A stretch of 64,000 bases of DNA, from positions 1,473,501 to 1,537,500 of the forward strand of contig NZ_CP144212.1 of assembly GCF_041378895.1 (NCBI RefSeq). Reading direction: 5' to 3'. The position numbers and the translations under genes were made by a program. Position 1 is the first letter of the stretch; every line of letters starts with the position of its first letter. Source of the stretch: Dechloromonas sp. ZY10 (GTDB lineage Bacteria; Pseudomonadota; Gammaproteobacteria; Burkholderiales; Rhodocyclaceae). Positions 38,461 to 45,677 of the stretch are shown here, piece by piece. Below the pieces are notes generated by a model. That model did not search any database. It was given only the letters and a program-made list of their open reading frames with translations, and was not told the origin of the DNA.

Positions 38461-39774
38461 TTAGCACTGTTTAATTTTATATGCCGGGATCGCTACATCA
38501 AAGATCCACAGTGCTGAATTGCCTGGGTGGTAGGCCTGATCATCGAGCTTGTCGATGGCGGCTGACTGGCTGGCGTGGATGTAGCCAAAATGCGGGGCGG
38601 TGGCGCTGGCGGGCATGTTCAAGGTGCTGGCGCCTATTGGCTGGTTGGCAACCAGGCTGGTGCAGCGATGGCGGTTCCAGAGTTCTCGGGTAGTTTGCTG
38701 GTGCAGATGAACTTTGTCGCTCAGGCTGGGGATCAAGAGCCAGTCGGGGCAGAGTTGATCGAGCCAGATCGTTTTGTAGTCGTTGACGCAATCTTTACAG
38801 ATAGCCATCGAGAGATTGCCGATGGGGGTTTGTAGTAGCGAGGCAAACTGGCCGGGGGTGAAATCTTCGGTAAAGCCGCCAATCGAGGCCGGTGAAAATT
38901 TGTCGTGCACCAAAATGCTGCGACCGTTTGTGCCTTGCAGCAGGTGGCAGCGATTGCGGGGTTGGGATTGGCAATGAAGGTGAAAGCTGCCGAGAACGAT
39001 CAAGGGAATGGTGCAGGGATTTCCTGTTTCGTAGCGTTCAAGGAGCCAGTCAGCGATGTCTTTTTGAACGGCGCAGGAAAGCGTCAGTTCCGGAAAGATC
39101 AACAGTTGTACGGATCGCTTTTCGGCCGCCAGGATTTGTTTCTGCGCTTCGGCAAAACGTTCTTTCTCTCCCATAGTGCCGGTGGCAAAGCCAATTTCCC
39201 GCCCGTGGTGGGTTTCTTTTGTCGACCAGGTAATTTGGTGCTGATCCATGAAGTAGCCGAGTGCCGCGCAGAGCGTTGCGGTTTTAGGCTTGAGCTGCTT
39301 TTTGAGTGCAGCGTTGGCGGTCGGGGCTTTTTCTGCGAGGTTGTGCACGCGCGCCGAGACTCCTTTTTCCAGTTGCTCCGGAATGACCTGGTGGTGACTT
39401 ATGTAGTTGCCAAAGCGCACTGCCTGGGTTTGCTCGACTCCGCCGTGCGGGCTGCCCTGGACCAGAAAATAAGTCGCGGACTCAATCGCGATAGGAATAA
39501 CCGCTATTTTTTTACGTTTGGGGGCAGCAAGCAGGCGATCAAGGGCTTCAATCACATCGGTTGGCCGGGCGAGCAGGTCGATCAGTTCCAGCAGTTCTTT
39601 GCCGGTTTCAAAATGTGCCTTGATCCGGTCGCTGACGGCCATGCGGCTTGGTTTTCTGGACCATTCATCCAGCTGTGTTCCGCCTTGGGAATAGGATTGT
39701 TGGGCGAGATGCCACAAGCGAACGAGGGCGGTTCGGTATTCCTGTTGATTGATCAGCTGGCAAACGGTTTCCAT
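38461..39774 (-). CDS. Nitrilase-superfamily (carbon-nitrogen hydrolase) protein of the NACHT operon
   Basis: A 437-residue protein. The C-terminal part (about 190-430) has the nitrilase Glu-Lys-Cys triad: E229 in LLIFPELTLS, K292 in LVHDKFSP and C326 in MAICKDC. Such enzymes hydrolyse amides or nitriles, including nucleotide-like amides. The first 190 residues are a separate, unrecognised, partly helical domain. No signal peptide. It is first in the minus-strand operon with the winged-helix and NACHT genes. A nitrilase domain is known in the DRT1 reverse-transcriptase defence system, so defence use has precedent. No clear ribosome site precedes the ATG at 39774. Confidence 0.75.
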   Translation of the reverse strand: METVCQLINQQEYRTALVRLWHLAQQSYSQGGTQLDEWSRKPSRMAVSDRIKAHFETGKELLELIDLLARPTDVIEALDRLLAAPKRKKIAVIPIAIESATYFLVQGSPHGGVEQTQAVRFGNYISHHQVIPEQLEKGVSARVHNLAEKAPTANAALKKQLKPKTATLCAALGYFMDQHQITWSTKETHHGREIGFATGTMGEKERFAEAQKQILAAEKRSVQLLIFPELTLSCAVQKDIADWLLERYETGNPCTIPLIVLGSFHLHCQSQPRNRCHLLQGTNGRSILVHDKFSPASIGGFTEDFTPGQFASLLQTPIGNLSMAICKDCVNDYKTIWLDQLCPDWLLIPSLSDKVHLHQQTTRELWNRHRCTSLVANQPIGASTLNMPASATAPHFGYIHASQSAAIDKLDDQAYHPGNSALWIFDVAIPAYKIKQC

Positions 39775-39882
39775 GACAACCAGTGGCGGTGAATGATCCT
39801 GGTATTGTCGCCGATGTTTTGGTCATAACCAATGCGTGCAAGGCTGTTGGTGAATTGCTTGGCACCAGCTGGAGTTTTGGGG

Positions 39883-40120
39883 CTATCCCCAAAACCTGTG
39901 GATAAGTCTGTGGGTGAAGCGGGGAAGGATGCGCTAAGTGCCGCTGCCACAAGCCTTTTTTCTGCTCTGCCAAAATTTTTGGCGGATTCTTAAGTGATTG
40001 ATTATTCGTTGTTTTACTTGCCTTGGCTGGTTTCTGCTGAAGTCCGAACTGTCAAGAGGGGGCAGTAAAAATATTTTCTGCAGGCTGTGCGTAAACTCGC
40101 TTGACTTGCCGCTTGTCAAG
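39883..40120 (+). repeat. 238-nt intergenic repeat, copy B
   Basis: Same orientation and block order as copies A and C but more diverged. CTATCCCCA (39883-39891) with TGTGGATAA (39897-39905), AAGTCTGTG, GCGCTAAGTGCCGC, TTTTTTCTGCTCTGCC, TTAAGTGATTGATT, CTGTCAAGAGG, AAAAATATTTT, TGTGCGTAAA, and a terminal CTTGAC/GTCAAG stem. Confidence 0.85.
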
Positions 40121-40129
40121 CCGGTTTCG

Positions 40130-40163
40130 GGCGGGTTTTTGCCGTTTGTCACGGTCGACCGTG
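40130..40163. repeat. ACGGTCGACCGT palindrome element
   Basis: CACGGTCGACCGTG at 40150-40163 is preceded by GCGGGTTTTTGCC (about 40131-40143). The same T5-GCC block next to the palindrome is seen at 48185-48220 and 50860-50891. Confidence 0.75.
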
Positions 40164-40246
40164 GGAAAACGCAAAAAAGCCGGCACGGCCTTGCGGGGCC
40201 GGGCCGGCATGCCGTGGGCTGAAACCCCCGGTCTGGCCTGGCCGGT

Positions 40247-41119
40247 TTACCAGCGCATTTCGCCCTTGTTCACCTTGGCGCCGATGTCGAGCGCGATGCC
40301 GAGGCCGGCTTGCGGGTAGGCCTTTTTCAGCGCCGCGATCAGTTCGCCAGCGTTGCTGCTGTGGGCGGCTTCCTGCTCGAAGCGGACCAGGTAGTCGCGG
40401 GTGTAGCGGAGGTTGCTGGCGTCGAGCGGGGTGCCCGCCTGCATGTGGCCGGGGATTACCACCGCCGGTTGCAGCGCCGCCATTTCGTCGAGCTGCGCCA
40501 GCCAGGCCTGGCGTTCGGCGGGCTGCTGGGTGTCGGCGGTCCACACATGCAGTTGGCCGAAGACGCCGATATTGCCGAGCAGCACGCGCTGGCCGGGAAT
40601 CCACAGGTAGGGGCGGTGGGCCAGTGGGCCGTGGTTGCCGCGCAGTTCGATGCTTTCGCCGTCCACCGTCAGCGGGCCGTCCCAGGCTTCCGGCAACTGC
40701 GGCTGGCGCGGCGCGTTGGCACCCATCTTCGGGCCCCAGAAGGCGAGCTTGGCCGGCAGCTTGGCGGCGATTTTCTCGCGCACCGCCGGGCTGGTCAGCA
40801 GCGCCGCCTGCGGGAACAGTTCCTTGAGCGTCGCGGCGCCAAAGTAGTAGTCGGGGTCGGCCTGGCTGATGTAGATCGCCTTCAGCGTCTTGCCGCTGTC
40901 GAGGACGTTGGCGGCGATGCGGTAGGCGTCGGCGCGGGTGAAACCGGCGTCGATCACCAGCGCTTCGCGTTCGCCGCTGAGCAGCACCGAATTGACGTGG
41001 AAGCTGCCGGCTTCGGCGTTATAAACCTTGACCTGCAGTTCGCCGGCCTGGGCGGGCAGGGTGGTTAGCGAACTCAGGGCAAAGGCGAGGGTGCTGGCAA
41101 TCAGGGTAGGGCGCAACAT
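40247..41119 (-). CDS. Exported metallo-beta-lactamase-fold protein with altered metal motif
   Basis: A 290-residue protein with a signal peptide (MLRPTLIASTLAFALSSLTT, cleavage near AQA-GE) and a metallo-beta-lactamase-fold body: ALVIDAGFTRADAYRI, GHMQAGT near the C-terminal part. The usual HxHxDH metal motif is replaced by SQADPDY (in IYISQADPDYYFGA), so metal binding is probably changed or reduced. It is periplasmic. The long frame upstream of the ATG at 41119 is the shadow of the divergent LysR gene. The divergent LysR regulator is likely to control it. Substrate unknown. Confidence 0.8.
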   Translation of the reverse strand: MLRPTLIASTLAFALSSLTTLPAQAGELQVKVYNAEAGSFHVNSVLLSGEREALVIDAGFTRADAYRIAANVLDSGKTLKAIYISQADPDYYFGAATLKELFPQAALLTSPAVREKIAAKLPAKLAFWGPKMGANAPRQPQLPEAWDGPLTVDGESIELRGNHGPLAHRPYLWIPGQRVLLGNIGVFGQLHVWTADTQQPAERQAWLAQLDEMAALQPAVVIPGHMQAGTPLDASNLRYTRDYLVRFEQEAAHSSNAGELIAALKKAYPQAGLGIALDIGAKVNKGEMRW

Positions 41120-41203
41120 GGGGTTTCTCCGTGGGGTTGGTGTTGACGGAGTGGATTGTCGTTGCAGAATGCGAGCGGATAAAGGCGTTAAACTGCGCTT
41201 ATC

Positions 41204-41222
41204 TGTTACATAAATTGAAACA
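41204..41222. promoter_or_regulatory. LysR-type operator candidate
   Basis: TGTT-N11-AACA at 41204-41222, with the T-N11-A form bound by LysR proteins. It is 16 nt before the LysR start and between the divergent genes. Confidence 0.45.
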
Positions 41223-41237
41223 ATTGAGGGGCGAAAA

Positions 41238-42149
41238 ATGGACCGATTGCAGGCGCTGGCGATTTTTGCCGACATTGCGGCCAGCGGCAGTTTTACCGCC
41301 ACCGCCAGCCGGCTCGACCTGTCGCGGCCGATGGTCACTCGTGCCGTCGGCGAACTGGAACAATGGCTGGGCGCCCGCCTGCTGCAGCGGACAACGCGGC
41401 GGGTGACGCTGACCGATGCCGGCGAGCAATGCCTGCGCCGGGCGCAGCAGATGTTGGCGCTGCGCAGCGATCTGGAAGAAGAAATCAGCCCGGCCGACGG
41501 CGAATTGCGCGGCCAGCTGCGGCTGACGGCGGCGATGTCCTTCGGCCACGCACATCTGGCGGCGGCACTGGCCGACTTTCTTGCGCTGCACCCCCGGCTC
41601 AAGATCGACCTCGATGTCGGCGACCGGGCGCTGAATCTGGTCGAGGCGCGCATTGACCTCGCCTTGCGCATCGCCGCCGAGCCCGACCCGGCCCTGATCG
41701 GGCGGCCGCTGGCGCCAATTGCATCGCGGCTGGTGGCCGCGCCGACCTATCTGGCGGCGACCTCGGTGCCGCAGCAGCCGGGCGAGCTGCCGCCGCACCG
41801 CTGCCTGGGCCACAGCCACTTCGGCCGCCAGCAATGGACCCTGAGCCGGGCCGGCGAAACCTGCCGCGTCGATGTCGCCTGCCGCTTCACCGCCAACGAG
41901 GCGACGGTGCTGCACCGCGCCGCGCTCGCCGGTGGCGGGATTGCGCTGCTGCCGACTTATCTGGTCGCCGCCGACCTGGCCAGCGGCGCACTGGTTGCGG
42001 TGCTGCCCGAATGGGAATTGCCGCCGCTGACCCTCTACGCGCTCTACGCCTCGCGCCGCCACCAGTCGCCGGCGCTGCGCCAATTGCTGGATTATCTGGT
42101 GCTACGCTTTGCCGATCCCGATTGGCGGGCGCAGGCCTTGCTGGCCTGA
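41238..42149 (+). CDS. LysR-family transcriptional regulator
   Basis: A 303-residue LysR protein: helix-turn-helix at about 3-60 (LAIFADIAASGSFTATASRL, LSRPMVTRAVGELEQWLGARLL) and an effector-binding domain of the CrgA/AaeR group (about 90-295). It is divergent from the metallo-hydrolase gene, the usual layout for a LysR protein and its target. The effector is unknown. Confidence 0.92.
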   Translation: MDRLQALAIFADIAASGSFTATASRLDLSRPMVTRAVGELEQWLGARLLQRTTRRVTLTDAGEQCLRRAQQMLALRSDLEEEISPADGELRGQLRLTAAMSFGHAHLAAALADFLALHPRLKIDLDVGDRALNLVEARIDLALRIAAEPDPALIGRPLAPIASRLVAAPTYLAATSVPQQPGELPPHRCLGHSHFGRQQWTLSRAGETCRVDVACRFTANEATVLHRAALAGGGIALLPTYLVAADLASGALVAVLPEWELPPLTLYALYASRRHQSPALRQLLDYLVLRFADPDWRAQALLA

Positions 42150-42187
42150 GTGTGCGCCCGGCGGATTGTGGTCTGCGGGCCGGCATT

Positions 42188-42240
42188 CACGGTCAACCTG
42201 TGCGGCCGGCAAATATGCGGTTTTGGCGGTGTTGACCGTG
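42188..42240. repeat. Paired palindrome element (GGTCAAC/GTTGACC variant)
   Basis: CACGGTCAAC (42188-42197) and GTTGACCGTG (42231-42240) are exact inverted repeats with a 33-nt spacer containing GCAAATATGCGG. Confidence 0.75.
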
Positions 42241-42260
42241 GTAAGACGTGCCGTCGTGCG

Positions 42261-42497
42261 CTATCCACAAAAGCTGTGGATAAGTCTGTGAATGAGTCGG
42301 GGAGCGATGCGCTAAGTCCCGCCGGCGTAAGGGTTTTTCTTACTCTGCTGCAAACTTGGGCAAAATCCTAAGTTATTGATTTTTAAGTAACTAAACGAAA
42401 TGCACGGTTTTGTGCAGCGGGCCGGGCTGTCAAGAGGCTGGTGAAAAAATATATTCGCCAACTTGTGCGTAAATGGCCTTGACTTAGCCCCTGTCAA
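42261..42497 (+). repeat. 238-nt intergenic repeat, copy C
   Basis: Nearly identical to copy A over the first 110 nt: CTATCCACA (42261-42269), TGTGGATAA (42275-42283), AAGTCTGTGAATGAGTCG, GCGCTAAGTCCCGC, TTTTTCTTACTCTGCTGCAA, then TAAGTTATTGATTTTTAAG, CTGTCAAGAGG, AAAAAATATAT, TGTGCGTAAA and TTGAC/GTCAA. Same strand as the other copies. Confidence 0.88.
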
Positions 42498-42645
42498 CAC
42501 CTTTGGCGGCGTTTTGTCGGCCGCTCCCGGCCTGCTGTCGGGCTGGCCGGCGCCAGAGTGAGGGGAGGCGGGCGGCGGCATTTTTAAGCAAGGCCTGCGA
42601 GGCATCCCGTAAAATCCCGCTTTTCCCCTCTGGAAGTTTCCCGCC

Positions 42646-43176
42646 ATGGCACTCCGTGAAATCCTCCGCATGGGCGACCCGCGTTTGCTGCGCCGGGCGC
42701 AGCCGGTCACGGCCTTCGATACGCCGGAATTGCACGCCCTGATCGCCGACCTGCGCGAAACGATGGCGGCGGCCGGCGGAGTCGGGATCGCTGCGCCGCA
42801 GATCGGTGTCGATCTGCAACTGGTGATTTTCGGTTTCGCCCAAAGCGCGCGTTATCCAGAGGCCGCAGCGGTGCCGCTGACCGTGCTGCTCAACCCGGAG
42901 ATCGAAATCCTGCCCGGCCCGGAGGAAAGCGGCTGGGAAGGCTGCCTGTCGGTGCCGGGGATGCGCGGAGAGGTGACGCGGCCGGCGCGGATTCGTTACT
43001 CGGGCTTTGACCCGCTCGGCCAGCGCATCGAGCGCGAGGCCGAGGGCTTCCACGCCCGCGTCGTGCAGCACGAATGCGACCACCTGTGGGGCGTGCTTTA
43101 CCCGATGCGGCTGCGCGACCTGAGCCGCTTTGGCTTTACCGACGTGCTGTTTCCCGAACTGGCGGGGCTGCAATGA
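42646..43176 (+). CDS. def: Peptide deformylase
   Basis: Removes the formyl group from the initiator methionine of new proteins. The 176-residue protein has all three motifs: [11 protein letters not shown] (44-54), EGCLSVPG with metal ligand C100, and QHECDH with H142, E143 and H146. This gene is not next to fmt, so it is probably a second def copy in the genome. It overlaps pldA by 4 nt. Confidence 0.93.
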   Translation: MALREILRMGDPRLLRRAQPVTAFDTPELHALIADLRETMAAAGGVGIAAPQIGVDLQLVIFGFAQSARYPEAAAVPLTVLLNPEIEILPGPEESGWEGCLSVPGMRGEVTRPARIRYSGFDPLGQRIEREAEGFHARVVQHECDHLWGVLYPMRLRDLSRFGFTDVLFPELAGLQ

Positions 43177-44402
43177 GTGAGCGCGCCTGCTGGCCGGCGC
43201 TGCTGCCGCTGGCATTGATTTCCACGGTCCACGCCGCTGTCGGGCAAAATTCGGGCGGCGGCGAAGCCTGGCAGGCCTGCCGGCAGATCGCCGATGCTAC
43301 GCAGCGGCTGGCCTGTTACGACGCCTTGCCCGCCAGCGGCGCCGGTTCCGGCGCGGCGGTGCTGCCGGTGGCGGGAGGTGCGAATGCCGGCCCGGCGCGC
43401 GGCGCATCCGGCGCGCCTGCCGCAGGTGGCGTCAGCTCAGCGCAGGTCGCCGCGAACACTGGGGGCAGTAACGGTGCAGCGGTGGAAACGGCAGCGCCAC
43501 GTTTTCCGGTCAATGCGCCGGCAAATGTGCCGGCGAGTGTGCCAATCAGGGTGGCGCCGGAAGGCCTGCGGGCGGCGGGCGCCGCTATCCCCTCGCTGCT
43601 CGGCAAGGCCTGGGAACTGGACCCGGAGTATCGCGGCCAGGTGCTGCAAATCCGCCAGTACAAGCCGGTCTATGCGCTGCCCTGGTTTTCTGCCAGCCGG
43701 GCCAACCGCCATCCCAATACCCCGGCGCCCGGCCACAGCCTGCCCGAGGCCTTGCCGATCGAGTCCGGCGAGGCCAAGTTTCAGATCAGCCTCAAGGCCA
43801 AGCTGGCCGAAGACCTGCTCGGCAGCAACGGCGACCTGTGGTTCGGCTACACCCAGTCGTCGCGCTGGCAGGTCTATAACGGCGGCGTCTCGCGCCCCTT
43901 CCGCGAGACCAATTACGAGCCCGAGGCAATGCTGGTCTGGCGGACCGATTACGACCTGCTCGGCTGGCGCGGGCGGCTGTTCTCGCTTGGCATCAACCAT
44001 CAGTCGAATGGCCGGGCGCTGCCGTTGTCGCGTAGCTGGAACCGGGTGATCGCCACCGCCGCGCTGGAAAAAGGCGACTGGACGCTGGCGCTGCGCCCCT
44101 GGTGGCGCGTGCGCGAGGCGAGCAGCCAGGACGACAACCCGGATATCGCCAACTACCTCGGGCGCGGCGACCTGCAGTTGATCCGCCGCTTCGGCGGGCA
44201 TCAACTCTCGCTCATGCTGCGCCACTCGCTGCGCGGCGGCGAGCAGAGCCGGGGCGCCGTGCAGATCGACTACGCCTTTCCCATCGAAGGCAGCCTGCGC
44301 GGCCACCTGCAATGGTTCTCCGGCTACGGCGAAAGCCTGATCGACTACAACCACCGCGCCACCTACTACGGCGTCGGTCTCTCCCTGCTGGAGTGGTATT
44401 GA
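43173..44402 (+). CDS. pldA: Outer-membrane phospholipase A
   Basis: Calcium-dependent outer-membrane phospholipase (OMPLA). The 409-residue protein has an N-terminal signal region, a [15 protein letters not shown] cysteine segment, a variable Ala/Gly-rich stretch (to about 140) and the 12-strand barrel with [23 protein letters not shown] and NHQSNG, which holds the catalytic histidine and serine. It ends in aromatic residues (LLEWY), as barrels do. It starts inside the def stop (ATGA). Confidence 0.9.
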   Translation: MSERACWPALLPLALISTVHAAVGQNSGGGEAWQACRQIADATQRLACYDALPASGAGSGAAVLPVAGGANAGPARGASGAPAAGGVSSAQVAANTGGSNGAAVETAAPRFPVNAPANVPASVPIRVAPEGLRAAGAAIPSLLGKAWELDPEYRGQVLQIRQYKPVYALPWFSASRANRHPNTPAPGHSLPEALPIESGEAKFQISLKAKLAEDLLGSNGDLWFGYTQSSRWQVYNGGVSRPFRETNYEPEAMLVWRTDYDLLGWRGRLFSLGINHQSNGRALPLSRSWNRVIATAALEKGDWTLALRPWWRVREASSQDDNPDIANYLGRGDLQLIRRFGGHQLSLMLRHSLRGGEQSRGAVQIDYAFPIEGSLRGHLQWFSGYGESLIDYNHRATYYGVGLSLLEWY

Positions 44403-44920
44403 TGGCGGCCAACGCACACATGGTGTACCTGCTCGGCTACCCCGAGCACCTCAGCACCCCGGTCGCGCAAATGATCGCCGACGACCGTCTCGCCGCCTGG
44501 CTGCGCCAGCGCCACCCGCAGGCGCACGAAGTGCGCAGCGACCGCGCCCTCTACGACTACGTCGAAGAACTCAAAAGCGACCACCTGCGCAACGCCCCGC
44601 CACTGGCGCGGGTGGCTTACGACGGCAAGCTGCAAACCGTGCGCAACGCTCTCGGCACCCACACCCGGATCGCGCGGGTGCAGGGCGGCAAGCTCAAAAG
44701 CAAGCGCGAAATCCACATCGCCACCGTCTTCCGCGAAGCCCCGGAAGCCTTCCTGCGCATGATCGCCGCGCACGAAGTCGCGCACCTCAAGGAGCCGGAG
44801 CACGACAAGGCTTTCTACCAGCTGTGCACCTACATCGAACGCGACTACGCGCAACTCGAATTCGAAACCCGCGCCTGGCTCTGCCTGCTCGCAGCGGGGC
44901 AGGAAAATCCCTGGGGCTAA
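44402..44920 (+). CDS. YgjP-like (M48/WLM-type) metallopeptidase-domain protein
   Basis: A 172-residue protein with the zinc motif HEVAH in MIAAHEVAHLKEPEHDKAFY, which matches the YgjP (DUF45) family of predicted metal-dependent hydrolases. The C-terminal YAQLEFETRAWLCLL is a family segment of short forms. There is no signal peptide. It overlaps the pldA stop by 1 nt (TGATG), so it is made from the same transcript. Function unknown; YgjP-like proteins are thought to be proteases. Confidence 0.8.
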   Translation: MAANAHMVYLLGYPEHLSTPVAQMIADDRLAAWLRQRHPQAHEVRSDRALYDYVEELKSDHLRNAPPLARVAYDGKLQTVRNALGTHTRIARVQGGKLKSKREIHIATVFREAPEAFLRMIAAHEVAHLKEPEHDKAFYQLCTYIERDYAQLEFETRAWLCLLAAGQENPWG

Positions 44921-45076
44921 CGCCAGTGGCGGCACTTTTGCCGCAATCAAGGTTCAAAAGCGGGAGCCCTGCGCCGGCGATGCGCATTTTTCCAGGCGGT
45001 TTTACGACAGCACCCATTCCCCGGCCCGGCTCGGCGACCCGACAATCGGGAATCTAGGCTGACCAGGAGAATGAAC

Positions 45077-45466
45077 ATGACACGCTCGCATCGTTTGACC
45101 ACCGGCCTGCTGTTCGCCGGCCTGCTCGCCGGCTGTGCCGGCCACACTGCCATTACCGCCGCACCGGTCCGCAGCGGCGACGGCCTGCTCACCGGCAGCA
45201 ACGGCATGACCCTCTACACCTTCGACAAAGACACCGCCGGCAGCGGCAAGAGCACCTGCAACGGCCCCTGCGCCAGCAACTGGCCGCCGCTGCTGGCAAG
45301 CCAGGGCGACACCGCCCACGGCGACTACAGCCTGATCACCCGCGACGATGGCCGCAAACAATGGGCCTACCGGGGCAAGCCGCTGTACCTCTGGATCAAG
45401 GACCAGAAACCGGGTGACCGCACCGGGGACGGGTTTAACGGGGTTTGGCGGGTGGCGAAGCCTTGA
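45077..45466 (+). CDS. COG4315-type lipoprotein
   Basis: A 129-residue lipoprotein. The signal peptide ends in a lipobox LLAGC; the mature part has two related repeats: GLLTGSNGMTLYTFDKD with CNGPCASNWPPL, and WAYRGKPLYLWIKDQKPGD. These are the secreted-repeat motifs of COG4315, whose role is unknown. The two cysteines of CNGPC may form a disulphide. AGGAGA lies 6 nt before ATG 45077; an ATG at 45071 is too close to it. Confidence 0.85.
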   Translation: MTRSHRLTTGLLFAGLLAGCAGHTAITAAPVRSGDGLLTGSNGMTLYTFDKDTAGSGKSTCNGPCASNWPPLLASQGDTAHGDYSLITRDDGRKQWAYRGKPLYLWIKDQKPGDRTGDGFNGVWRVAKP

Positions 45467-45564
45467 GGGGGAGTTTGGTCTGACGCGAAATTGGGGGCGG
45501 GGGGCTGCTGATTTGTGTCAGACCGGATGGGCTGGGAACGACCCAATCCGGCCTTTCACTGGCC

Positions 45565-45633
45565 CTGAGCGCTAACGGCAGTTTTCGGATTGGTGCTGCC
45601 GTTCAGGGCAAGTGCCGAATGCCAACTGCTCAG
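45565..45633. repeat. Nested inverted repeat
   Basis: Outer arms CTGAGC (45565-45570) and GCTCAG (45628-45633) enclose AACGGCAG (45574-45581) and CTGCCGTT (45596-45603). It sits in a 211-nt gap just beyond the 3' end of the AT-richer gene and could be the edge of an inserted segment or its terminator. Confidence 0.4.
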
Positions 45634-45677
45634 CCATTACCCCGCCCACCGAATGGTAGCTTTTCTCCCATAAACGC

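Larger units (their letters stand above)
39775..40246. other. 472-nt upstream region of the defence-like operon
   Basis: Gene-free. It holds copy B of the 238-nt repeat (39883-40120) and a palindrome element (40130-40163), and must contain the promoter of the nitrilase-NACHT operon, reading leftwards. On the minus strand TTGACA (from the repeat's end) followed at 18 nt by TTTACG is conserved in copies B and C and is a weak promoter candidate. Confidence 0.5.
42150..42645. other. 496-nt intergenic region with repeats upstream of def
   Basis: Contains a paired palindrome element (42188-42240) and copy C of the 238-nt repeat (42261-42497). The def promoter must lie in the last 150 nt. No gene is visible. 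Confidence 0.6.
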
